Below the pieces are notes generated by a model. That model worked only from the letters and a program-made list of their open reading frames with translations, searched no databases and had not been told where the DNA came from. Below are positions 23,870 to 33,714 of a DNA stretch of 64,000 nt, piece after piece. The DNA lies in the NCBI GenBank assembly GCA_003008705.1, contig PDUO01000019.1:926552-990551 (forward strand), read 5' to 3'. Origin of the DNA: Pezicula radicicola. Taxonomy: Eukaryota > Ascomycota > Leotiomycetes > Helotiales > Dermateaceae. Made by a program: the position numbers and the translations under genes. Positions within the stretch are counted from its first letter, which is position 1. The number at the start of each line of letters is the position of its first letter.

Positions 23870-24552
23870 CGTCTGTTGTGGTGCGGCTTCAAAATGCGAA
23901 AACGGAGGGAGGTGGTCACTGGTTCGGGTGGGGGTGGGATGAATGTCTAATTAACTGATGGAAATTGTCAAGTCTTTTGTCAAGATGCGGTCTATGATAT
24001 ACTTCTGAAGACGCAGATTCCTCAATGGCAAGCAGAATAAGCATGTAGAGTAAAGGGCGTGCGACTCATGTAGTTCGTACCCTTGTAAATGGATTCGTAC
24101 TGTATTCTGATCATGGTGTCTTGTGTATTTGAGTGGGTGGTTGTTGATGTTGTTGAAAAATGGGTAACGGGTAACGGCTAATGGCTAATGGCTAATGGCT
24201 AATGGCTAATGGCTAATGGCTAATGGCTACCGGAAATAGTTCCGCCACCACGAACAAACCACAATCCTTCCATCAACTTTCATATTCTGATACTGAAATC
24301 ACGTAAGTCACTAAAATCAAGTAAATCACAAGATCATCTTGTAATACAATCTGTACGCTACGCTACGCTACCTGAGCAAGCGCTCAATACTATATGCATG
24401 CTATCGAGAAAAACAACCACCTCCACTATCATACATTGTGCTCATTCGCCATTTCCTTTTGACTTGACCATCTTCATCTGTTTTCGTACACTCCATTCTT
24501 TCGCTGAGCCCTCATCCTCCTCCGCTTTTCTGCTCTCTCTCTTGCTCTCTTC
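23870..24552. other. Decarboxylase promoter region with short tandem repeats
   Basis: Contains the GGCTAAT heptamer array at 24176-24229 and a shorter GCTAC triplet-like run near 24356-24370. No gene is seen. Confidence 0.5.
24176..24229 (+). repeat. Heptamer tandem repeat (GGCTAAT)7
   Basis: Seven perfect GGCTAAT units are followed by a partial GGCTAC. Two diverged units (GGGTAAC) precede it from about 24162. This is a slippage-prone minisatellite in the upstream region of the decarboxylase gene. Confidence 0.9.
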
Positions 24553-25398
24553 TCACGACCTGATTTCAGGTTAGCCTCTAGCTAGTCCTTTGGTTACTCA
24601 GACGATCAATCATTCCACTTACCAATTGTCTTCTCCAGGCCTCTTGAAAAAGTCTGGCCCGAGAAATTTCCCATCGTCCGTCCACACTGGACTGATACCT
24701 AGTGTTCGTTCAGCCTCTTCACCGACTGCTCCTGTAGAAGCAGACTGAGGAATAGGTATGGGATCAGTCGTGGTAGCAGGCGTAGTAGCAGGCATAGAAG
24801 CAGGTGATTGGCCCATGTATTGTTGGGAATCGGGGTTCAAATTATCTCCATTTGTCCCTGACTGATGTCTATAAAGAGGATTCTGGTTAGTTCTACCATC
24901 GAGTGGCCTAGGCAGAGACGTGGCTTGATCGTCTTGTTCTGGACTCCGCGCAGGGGTAGGCGGATTGTGGTTTACAGCAGGAGCTGAACTAGATGACGGA
25001 CCAGATGGCCGACCATTGCTAGGCAGAAGGCCGTGAGGGCCATGTTGATAGCCTTGCGGAGTCCACAGGGGATCAGGCGTATTCCAGTATACAGGAGGAT
25101 GTTGACAAAATGGATGTTGACAAAATGGCGAACAATTGCTAGGCAGAAGGCCGTAATGGCCATATGGGTAATATGGGCCATATTGATAGCCTTGTGGAGC
25201 CCAAATGGGGTAATGTGTATTGTAGTATACAGGTTGTCCAGATGGCGGACGATTGCTATACGAGCCCCAGCGAAGATTATTTCCTGGAGGAGTTGGAGGA
25301 TGACCGTGGCCTGTGCCAGCATTACCATTTTGTTGGCGCTGGTTCCCTGAATTATTTCCCGAATTATTCCCCTTTTTTGACTTTTGGCTCCCGTCCAT
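24553..25398 (-). CDS. Low-complexity Pro/Gln/Tyr/Asn-rich protein, unrecognised
   Basis: No known family. The frame from 25398 runs to a TAA at 24619 (259 residues). That TAA lies inside a perfect donor (TTG/GTAAGT), and a branch-like CTAAC plus CAG acceptor follow, so splicing of a 63-bp intron (24560-24622) would replace the end by Trp-Ser-stop, 260 residues. Residues 1-30 are Lys/Asn/Gly-rich. Two imperfect internal copies of a tyrosine-proline unit occur (PVYYNTHYPIWAPQGYQYG and PVYWNTPDPLWTPQGYQHG), each ending HGLLPSN or HYGLLPSN. The C-terminal 25 residues look folded or conserved (TLGISPVWTDDGKFLGPDFF). It is probably a disordered intracellular protein; no signal peptide is seen. Confidence 0.6.
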
Positions 25399-26473
25399 TT
25401 TGGTGGTATGCGAATGGAGATAGATAGGTTTTATCGATATAGAAGGTATTTGGAATGAGATACAAGCTTCAGGATAAATATCTTGTGTGAGAGAGATGAA
25501 GAAATTGAGAGAGGAATGTCTTATTTAGAAGGGACAGACAGCCTGGCGCAGCGCAGAAGTGCAACTTCCCTGTTTTTCATTTCTATCATATGCAGTCGCG
25601 ATCTGTCTACCCGCACTGGGGATTGTCATTAAGAGGTGAATTTCTGAACTCATTCGCTTTAGTGACTCACTTGGACTAAGGTAGGTGACTTAAAAAACAT
25701 TCTTGTGTAACATTACATTGTATCAGACTCAAGCTTGTGAGTGTAGGTAAGTAGATCACAATATGATAAAAATTAGACAACGGAACAGCTCAATGACAAC
25801 TAACATTGTAAAAGCGACGATAGTCAAAACCAGTCATTACTAAGACAGAACTTTTGACCACCTTTAAGAGTGCTTTTTTTATTAATAGTGTCTTATTCAT
25901 TCATTTTGTTTGACTTTTCTCAAAGTGAGAGGGAAATGAGTTGAAGATGTGTAGTGTTTGTTATTAAGCCATGGACGATGCTCTCTGTTAACCTTCAAGT
26001 CCTTTATATCAAGTGGAAAATAAATGAGCGAAGACATAAATTTTGAAAAACAGTTGTTTTCAAGCCTAGTTATCTACTTCTATTCGTATACTCTTTATAG
26101 TAAGTGGATTGTTGTACCTTTTACTACAATAAACATAGCTAAGTAGAAGTACTGTATACTTTGTGAGACGGAATGTTGCAAGTAGTTCGAAAGGTATCTG
26201 TTAGACTCTAGAAATAGGGTTTCAAGTACAATTATGATTTAGGATTCCTATATAATAGAAGATATTCTCACCAATAGAAAATAGACCCTCTCACACAATT
26301 AAAGCAATACCATCCCTCAAGAAATGCCCTAAAGACAAAAATCAAAACGAAAACAAACACCTCACCCTCACCTCGCCTATCTCGAACTAACAGCACATCC
26401 CTTCTCATCAGTCTCATCACGTAACGAAATAACGAATCGCTTAACCAAACAAGTCAAACACATAAGCCAAACA
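25399..26473. other. Intergenic region, AT-rich
   Basis: More than 1 kb between the low-complexity gene start and the tRNA. It is AT-rich with no open frame of note. I see no gene. Confidence 0.5.
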
Positions 26474-26558
26474 TCCCTCGTGGCGCAATTGGCTAGCGCG
26501 TTCGACTGTTAATTCTCATGCAATCGAGAGGTTGGTGGTTCGAGCCCACCCGAGGGAG
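26474..26558 (+). tRNA. tRNA-Asn (GTT) with an 11-nt intron
   Basis: The acceptor stem pairs TCCCTCG with CGAGGGA, followed by discriminator G. The D arm region is TGGCGCAATTGGCTAGCGCG, the anticodon loop CTGTTAA carries anticodon GTT, and the T arm is GGTGG-TTCGAGC-CCACC. An 11-nt insert (ATTCTCATGCA) sits one base after the anticodon, the canonical position of eukaryotic nuclear tRNA introns. Removing it restores a 74-nt mature tRNA. The internal A and B boxes serve as the pol III promoter. Confidence 0.95.
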
Positions 26559-26570
26559 TCTTTCAATTTC

Positions 26571-26576
26571 TTTTTT
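26571..26576 (+). terminator. RNA polymerase III terminator (T6)
   Basis: A run of six T starts 13 bp after the tRNA discriminator base and is followed by further T-rich sequence. Confidence 0.8.
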
Positions 26577-27262
26577 GTTGTTTTTGGCTGTTTTGGAGTT
26601 GTCTTTTGGATTGTTGGATCAATGTTAAGATGAACTGGTTTTGATTTTTTTTTTAAATGTTTTGACGAGCTGTGTTATGTGTAGGTTGTTAACCGAAGAT
26701 TTTTAGCCGGTGATTTGCCGAGTGCGGTTTACGAGGAAGATTTCACCAATCTTAACCGAGCCCCTTTAAGGTACCCCTTTATTACCGAGAATATCTGGGT
26801 AATAAATACCTGTAGGTCTGGTACCTATACCTTACTTAGGTACTGTGTCATTTATTTGCAGAAAGAGGAGGATCTTGAGTGAAGGTAGTGGGTGGTTCTT
26901 CTCAAAAGTTATCATGCTCTACTAAAAAAAAAGGTCTTAAAAGTCGGTCTTGTAGGTTCAACGGAAGCTGCTGCGAGAGATTAATTTTGAAGTTATGGTC
27001 CTTAGAGTAAATATGGTATCAGGTACTTGTATACCTAGAGCTACGGAAACTTGTAAAAAGTCAAATGTTTGTGGCAGATTTATGGATATGCAGTGGGTAC
27101 TTGCATGGAATCAGTTGCAAAGATGGGCATTGGGATGTAACAATATCGCTCAGCTCGTGTCTTAAATCAACCATGGGCAGATGGAGTCCTCCTGAAGACT
27201 AGAGTATGGCAAAATGGCTTATTTCTTGATGTATAATCACCACCTCTATGTTCTCCTTCTCA
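26577..27262. other. Intergenic region after the tRNA
   Basis: No gene or array found. It contains several GGTACC/GGTACT-like short motifs that recur elsewhere in the window without clear structure. Confidence 0.5.
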
Positions 27263-28129
27263 TTACCTTCCCATCCATCCACCATCAACAACCAACACAT
27301 GCCCGCTCACGTACGCTCCTCCACTACCCGCCAAAAACACCACAGGGGCCTTGAAATCATCAGGCTTACCCCATCTACCAGCCGGTATCCTCTCACTTAT
27401 ACTCCTCAATCTCTCTGGGTTTGCCAACAACGCTGAGTTCATCTCCGTCTCTATATAGCCCGGTGCAATTGCGTTCACGGTGATTCCTTCCTTCGACCAT
27501 TCGTTTGCCAATGCCTTTGTGAGTTGTGCTACAGCACCTTTCGAGGCTGCATATGCGGGAACTGTGACTCCTCCTTGGAAGGAGAGTAGGGAAGCAAAGT
27601 TGATGACTCGGCAGGTTCGCGGAGCGGGCTGCGAAAGCATGTGTGCGCCGATGTCTCTGCAGAGCGTGAAGACTGTGCTCAGATTTACTTGGAGAACCTA
27701 GGCATCCTATTAGTATAGCTCGATGAGAAGAGCAATGCAAATACCTCGTTCCAGTCATTTTCAGGAAATTGGTGACTTGGATGTCGGCGTTGAATTCCTG
27801 CACAGTTGACGAGTATCTGGATTTTATGACCATCTGCCAAGATTTTTGGGGTGAGTTGGGAAACATCTGAGGCGGATGAGAGGTCTGCAGTGTAGATAAT
27901 TGCTTTCCTTCCCAGAGCCTGGATCAGTTTCTGCGTTGCTGTATTGCTTTGATCGCGCTAGCAAGTCAGTATACAAGATTGAGATCTCTGATAGGAGAAT
28001 TACCTGAATCAGGATTACATCTGCGCCTGCTTCGGCCAATGCGACAGCTGCAGACTGTCCAATGCCTCGAGTACCCCCTGTGACCAGGGCAGTCTGTCCT
28101 TCCAAAGAAAAGAGGGAAGCGGTCGCCAT
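27263..28129 (-). CDS. Short-chain dehydrogenase, 2-deoxy-D-gluconate 3-dehydrogenase (KduD)-like
   Basis: NAD(P)-dependent oxidoreductase of the classical SDR family. Exons 28004-28129, 27745-27957 and 27263-27697 join in frame (introns 46 and 47 bp) to 257 residues, the normal SDR length. Motifs: cofactor loop [23 protein letters not shown], catalytic serine in [12 protein letters not shown], catalytic YAASKG, then PGYIETEMN and the C-terminal [15 protein letters not shown]. The [10 protein letters not shown] stretch and the overall pattern are those of KduD-type enzymes acting on keto-sugar acids. It is divergent from a zinc polyol dehydrogenase across a 508-bp promoter, which supports a sugar-catabolic role. 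Exact substrate is inference. Confidence 0.9.
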
Positions 28130-28637
28130 TGTTAAAAAAAAATAAAAAAATAAAAAAATTTCGGATAGTTAGAGTGCAAAGCGAAAAAAGGATGTTACAT
28201 CTCCCGTACCGCCCAAATGACGAGAATATATACCCCGCGCTCGAAAAATGGAGGACGTGGGGTGACAAGGCCAAGTTGTCGCGGAAAAGATCAGGGCCGG
28301 ACCCCACGGCGGGGTCTGACGGATTTCATTCCACTAAAGTCTTTGCAGCACGACTCGCTGAAGAACTATTGGTACAAAGGTGTGTAGGCTCCGCATTGAA
28401 AGGAAATAATTTCCACTTTCAGGTGCTGAACTGAACAGGAAATTTACTAAAAGGAAAAGAAGAGCCGGTTTCCTTGGGTACGACGACATCGCAACATCTG
28501 AGCTCGGACTTCCCTTCAAAGACCGAAGCCAATTTACTCCTCCTTCTTGTATATATTTTGTTATTTGCTTTGTCCAAGAATAGAACTGCCAATCCATAGA
28601 AGCTACTACAAAGAATCCATAATTGAGACTGTACAGC
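28130..28637. promoter_or_regulatory. Shared divergent promoter with four CreA-type (SYGGRG) motifs
   Basis: Motifs matching the CreA/Mig1-type consensus SYGGRG are at 28233-28238 (GCGGGG, minus), 28257-28262 (GTGGGG, plus), 28302-28307 (GTGGGG, minus) and 28309-28314 (GCGGGG, plus). The last two are back to back inside an inverted repeat GACCCC/GGGGTC with a 5-bp spacer (28300-28316). A poly-A tract with T interruptions lies at about 28133-28165, just upstream of the SDR start. Four sites in about 80 bp suggest carbon catabolite repression of both genes; binding is inference. Confidence 0.6.
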
Positions 28638-29952
28638 ATGTCAGCAACAACAGTCCAAGCCTCCGTCCTCCACGGAATCAAAGACCTTAGAATAGTAAGT
28701 CTTCCCCTCATCCCCTCTCAAGAATTCCAATTGACAACAAAACCAGGAAACAAGAGAGCTCTCACCACCAGCGCCAACAGAAGTCCAAGTCCAAGTCCAG
28801 GCAACTGGGCTTTGTGGCTCCGACTTACATTACTTCAACCACTACCGTAACGGCGACATCATCGTTCGGGAACCACTAACTCTCGGTCATGAATCAGCCG
28901 GTACAATCAGCGCAGTTGGCTCCTCCGTAACTTCATTGAAAGTAGGAGATCGAGTAGCTCTCGAAGTAGGCCAGCCATGCAAGAAATGTGACAGGTGTGC
29001 TGAAAACCGGTACAATATTTGCAAAGAGATGCGGTTCAGAAGCTCGGCAAAGAGCTTTCCCCATTTTCAGGGCACCCTGCAGGGGAAAATCAACCAGGAA
29101 TCTGATTTCTGCTACAAGTTCGTACTCAATTCCACCAGCAAGTTAAACATCTGACTAAGTATTCTTCGAGATTACCAGAATCTGTTCCGCTGGAAATGGG
29201 TGCTATATTGGAACCTCTTAGTGTTGCAATACATGCTTCTCGCAGGGCCAATCTCCCATCGAAAAGTAAAGTACTGATTTTCGGTGCTGGAGCTGTGGGT
29301 TTATTATGTGCTGCTACAGCAAAGGTAAATGGTGCTTCTGAGGTTATCATCGCCGATATCCAAGGCGACAGGGTAGACTTTGCCATCAAGAACAAATTCG
29401 CAGACAGTGGAATTGTAGTCCCTATGAAGAGATGTCAGACGATGGAAGAAAAGCTAGAATTTGCAAAAGAGGTTGCAGGATTGGTGGCCGCTAAGCAACT
29501 TGTACGAGCTGGAAACTCGCTCGTTCAAGAGGTTGATGCTGTGTTTGAGTGTACGGGTGTGGAATCTTGTTTACAGGCTTCAATATACGTAAGTCAACTC
29601 CGAGGACCAAAATTACCTGTACTGATTTAGAAAGGCCACGCGCCCTGGGGGCAGAATCATGCTTGTTGGAATGGGTAACCCAATTCAAACTCTGCCCATC
29701 TCCGCAGCTGCTCTACGCGAAGTAGACCTCGTCGGGGTGTTCCGTTACGCCAACACATATGCTGATGCCATAAAATTGGTGTCAAGTCAGGATCCATTAC
29801 TACCAGATTTGACCACACTCATCTCGCATAGATTTAAAGGCTTGGAGAGTATCCCAGGAGCTTTTGAGATGGCAGGCAAGGTTAAAGACGAGGAGGGCAA
29901 GCTGGTTCTTAAAGTTTTGGTAGACATGAAAGATTCAACAGCAAGGCTGTGA
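28638..29952 (+). CDS. Zinc-dependent polyol (sorbitol/xylitol-type) dehydrogenase
   Basis: Medium-chain dehydrogenase that oxidises a sugar alcohol with NAD. Exons 28638-28694, 28747-29117, 29171-29588 and 29635-29952 join in frame to 387 residues. Catalytic zinc ligands are in TGLCGSDLHYFNHYRNG and LTLGHESAG; structural-zinc cysteines lie in EVGQPCKKCDRCAENRYNIC. The cofactor fold has VLIFGAGAVGLLCAATAK. The third exon ends QASIY and the fourth begins ATRPGGRIMLVGMG, the standard junction for the family, so I used the acceptor AAAG four bases after the first TAG. The second donor (GTTCGT) and its GAG acceptor are weak but restore FCYKLPESVPLEMGA. A loop of about 20 extra residues (RCQTMEEKLEFAKEV...) makes it longer than usual. 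Confidence 0.88.
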
Positions 29953-30203
29953 TGTTGTAAAGTATCAATGAAATTGATTGCGTTTGCTACTGAAGAGTTC
30001 TTGTTGAATTATTCCCCAGCATTCATCAATCGTATTCATCCGTATTGCAATCCATCGCCCATAAAGCATATCACAAACTTCGCAACCATAAAAATCACAC
30101 GCAAGAAGCTCAGATCCCCACCATTGACTTCCGTTAACCTTTCAATCCAAATCTCTATCCAAGTAGATGAGAAGTGTCTGATGGGTTAAGATCGAATAGT
30201 CAT

Positions 30204-30988
30204 TTAGGCGAAGATGGCGCGAACCAACATGCCCAAGACGAGTCCAGCGGCGGTTGATCCATAGCCCTCCTTGCCAGCACCAGCAATGGACTGGGTAGCA
30301 CTTGGAGAATCACTAGTCTCGGTGGCGGTAATCTCACTAGCAGTGGTCTCAGTTGCTCCAATGGCCTCGGTGGTGCTGCTTGGAGCGGCGCTATTTTATA
30401 TTAGTTAGTTGAGATCGATCTCCAATGAGGGTGAAGACGTCTTACCTTGGAGTGCTGGTAATGGTGGACTCGCCAGTGGAGCTTCCAGAGGTGACTGGAG
30501 TGACAACAGCTGAAGTTGACTCAGCGCCGGTAGTCTCACTGGTAGTCTCTGTACAGAAGGTAGATCGTTAGTATATCTCTTATGTAACGACGCATCGATC
30601 TTTGACTTGATTTTAGTATGTCAAAGCTCAAACTCATCTCCCCAAAAGTATCCTTGAAACGTCGAGATGTTGGGAGCTGATTAGACTTACCAGCGGTAGA
30701 GCTAGGAGCCTCTGGGGTAGATGGAGCCTCAACGCTGGAAGTTTCAACGGTGGTGGAAGTGGTTAAGCCAATAGTTGGGACAGAGGTGAGAAGGGAAGTG
30801 GTGCCGTAAACAACAGGTGGGGGGGAGTTAGCTGGGTAGCTGGTAGTGAATACGTTGACAGCGCAAGAGGTGGAGGTGTAGACCGAAGTGATGTAGCTAG
30901 CTTTGGTGGTGCCAATGGCAGCCAAAGCTGGAGTGGTGCTGGCCATGGCAACCACAGCTACAAAGACGTTGTTGAGCTTGGCGTGCAT
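30204..30988 (-). CDS. Ser/Thr-rich GPI-anchor-type cell-surface protein
   Basis: Exons 30691-30988, 30446-30548 and 30204-30390 join in frame (introns 142 and 55 bp) to 195 residues. A signal peptide covers about residues 1-23 (MHAKLNNVFVAVVAMASTTP). The body is almost entirely Ser, Thr, Pro and Ala (ETTSETTGAESTSAVV and similar), typical of heavily O-mannosylated wall proteins. The C-terminus is a short hydrophobic tail preceded by small residues (AGAGKEGYGS, then TAAGLVLGMLVRAIFA), the layout of a GPI-attachment signal. Two cysteines at most are seen in the ectodomain, so there is no CFEM or other disulphide-rich domain. No enzymatic domain is visible. A structural or adhesive wall role is inference. 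Confidence 0.82.
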
Positions 30989-31791
30989 CTTGAATGATTT
31001 GCTTGAGGACTTGGTATGTGTTTGATGCTTTGACTGTACGAAGTATGAATAGGAGGTGGGTTGAGGAACGAGCTCGGTGGTTTTGTAGAAGGTTTGGGTT
31101 TGTGTTTGGTTTGGAGGAAGAAAAGGAAAATGTGCCAGTTAAGAAGACTTGTTATCGGTATTTGTGAATAGAAAGGCGGTGGTTAATCAGTGATTGTATT
31201 TAATGTTGTTTACCTTTTTCTGCCCAGGTTTCGCCTTGCGGTACTACTTACCTAGACCTCATCAAATGAAGTTTCAGTAATATTCTAACCGTCAGCATAT
31301 TGCCGGTTCATGTTCCTTGGTTATGTCACTGTATATTCCGTTGGTTTCATGTTGATATTTGTTTGCTGTAACTTGGTGATAATCGGGACTTATGCTGTGA
31401 GACCAACGGGAGACTGCGTAAGGGGCTTGACAGTTGATAGAAATATGTTGCATGATCAAGGGCAGCAATGAGCCACATATCTTACACTGACGTCAATGTC
31501 TAATTGACGGCAGTCATCAAGAGCAACTAGATCTTGAATATATTACTTGGGTTCCATCATATTCTGTTTCCTTGTGAAGCTACCATAATGTTCAATACCA
31601 TCAGGAATTGAAGGTGTTCAGGGCTAAACGTCACAACTTTGTGTAAGACTCAATGGCAAGCTAATTGCTAAAGTTTAGATATACTACGAAAGATTCTATA
31701 GATCTATCTGTAATTCTAGACTCAAGCGAGCCATCTAATGCACGGGTGGGGACGGTTATGTGCTACCGTCAAAAGCAATCCTTCTCGTGCT
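30989..31791. other. Intergenic region, promoter of the GPI protein
   Basis: About 800 bp between the GPI-protein start and the aldo-keto reductase 3' end. No gene or repeat is supported. Confidence 0.5.
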
Positions 31792-33036
31792 CTATGATTT
31801 ATCCGGGAACCCAAGATCAAAGCCGAATGCAGGATAAACATATCTCACAAGTTTTCCAGTCTTCTTGAGTTCATCTGAATAGTCATTGAGCGTCTTCATG
31901 TCGTCGGAGTCGAGTTTGATCAAATCCATGTTGGCCTTTATTCTATCGGGGTTCACTGACTTGGCCAGAACGGAGCTGCCTCTTGCAACTGTTTGATAAG
32001 TCAGCTATACTCTTGAGAATGATACGAGAAAGTGCATACTGTGATAAGATAGGAGGATGGATGCAGGCGTGACATTCTTCTTCTTCGCAACAGCCACAAC
32101 AGGCTCAGACGTCAGCATAGGAGAACCTGTGCTCCCAAGGGGAGAGTATGCTGTAATGTGAACGCCTTTCTCCTTGCAAAAATCCACAATTTCTTGTTGA
32201 GGAAGCGAGGGATGATTCTCGATCTGATTTACTGCTGGAACAACTTTGGCAATGGAAAGTAGCTCTGGGAGGAACTTCAAACTGTAGTTTGCAATACCGA
32301 TGGCTTTGACCTAGATATTATCAGCCTCAATAATATTGAGTTATTTAGACCAACTGAGTTGCTCAGATCAAGTGATTTACTTATAAGAAGCTAATTATTG
32401 CCCACATACCTTTCCAGTGTCCAGAAGCTTCTCCATTGACTTCCAAGTCTCCAGATGAGACCACTCAGAAAGGGGAACAAGATCCCGTGTGCCATCAGGA
32501 TGTTTAGGGAAAAGCTCATGGTTTCCTATTCCTCAATCAGTCATGCTCATAGTCAATCGTGAGTGGAAAAAAGAACCTTTAGGATTCATAGCCACCGGCC
32601 AGTGCATGAGGAATAAATCAACATAGTCCAAGCCAAGTTTGCTTAGACTCTTATCCAAACCCTCTTCCGCACGTTGGTGATAAGTGCACCATAACTTTGT
32701 GGTGACGAAGACATCTAAGGTTGTCAGTTTGAGCATCTTCATACCTTAAAGATGAAACTACCTTCTCGTTTGCAAACACCGGAATCGAAAGCATCCTTTA
32801 GACCAGCTCCAACTTCATCTTCGTTCCCATATACATATGCAGCGTCTACATGGCGATAACCCAAGGAGAGAGCAGCTGAAACTGCCTTTCTGACTTCACC
32901 AGCAGGTGATTGCCATGTTCCTATGTATTATCTTAGCTATATATTCCCAAGTAAATATAGGCTGAAGAGGTTGAATACCAAGTCCCAGCGCTGGGATTTC
33001 TACGCCGTTGTTGAGCTTGAATTTTGTGTCTGCCAT
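31792..33036 (-). CDS. Aldo-keto reductase (GCY1/GLD1-like)
   Basis: NADPH-dependent carbonyl reductase with a TIM-barrel fold. Six exons (32979-33036, 32762-32920, 32577-32714, 32410-32525, 32040-32310, 31792-31988) join in frame to 312 residues, the family norm. The catalytic tetrad is visible: Asp and Tyr in [18 protein letters not shown], Lys in VFVTTKLW, His in [14 protein letters not shown]. Cofactor-binding motifs [27 protein letters not shown] and [14 protein letters not shown] follow in order. It resembles fungal glycerol or sugar reductases, and lies 3 kb from the polyol-dehydrogenase pair. Intron 4 (32311-32409, 99 bp) is about twice the length of the others and holds a fragment of the dispersed inverted-repeat element. 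Confidence 0.93.
32338..32390 (+). mobile_element. MITE core fragment inside aldo-keto reductase intron 4
   Basis: The stretch CAACTGAGTTGCTCAGATCA followed by AGTGATTTACTTATAAG aligns with the tandem core of the full element at 49603-49737 (CAAGTGAGTTACCCAAATCA then AGTGAGTTACTTAAATC). The terminal repeats are not preserved. It lies wholly within an intron of 99 bp. Confidence 0.5.
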
Positions 33037-33714
33037 TTTAATGATTGATGTACAGTTTAAGAAGGTATTTGGACTCAGGTGTATTGGAGAGAGAAATGAT
33101 TTTATATCAGAGCTGGATACTCTAATATAGTGCTATTGACATCTGCATTTGGTTCCCCGCTCCGAGTGGATACGTTACTGTTCAAATGCAGTAATTCTCC
33201 CAAAGTGGGATGCTGCCATTCTAGATTATCACGTGGAGACACTTCCCCATTCCCGCCTCCAGTGCATGCATTTACTAGTCTCACACTATTGTTAAGCCAC
33301 GGCATTTGAAGGAAGTATTGGCATTGAGTAAAACCGATAATGAGCTCACCAGATCCAAACTACCCCAAGTATATGCCGGTTGCATACCCGGAGAAGCTAA
33401 TGCGTACTGGATTAGAGCAATAAAAAGCCGAGAAGCCCATGGTAATACATGACTACATCTCATGAATGGCCAAAGCCGAGGTCCTTGCTATTGCTGTAAC
33501 TAGAAAGTGAGTTTTCATTTTCAGAGGTAACCACTCAGCGCCTTGCTTCTATAGTAGAAGTACAAATCTTAGGAGGCCAAAGGAGAAAAATAAAATTTTG
33601 CTGAGTATGAAGTAAGAGGCCAAAGAGCCATGGTATTAAATGAGGTATATCCGGAGGCTCGCTCTCTATAGTGACAAGTAATTCTACAATTCCTACCGAC
33701 CAGTAGGCCCAGTC
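33037..33714. other. Intergenic region, aldo-keto reductase promoter
   Basis: No gene seen. A gap between the aldo-keto reductase start and the SED5 3' end. Confidence 0.5.

Noticed and set aside
27393..27866. A 157-codon minus-strand frame overlapping the SDR gene
   Set aside because: It is a shadow frame; the spliced SDR model in another frame has all family motifs.
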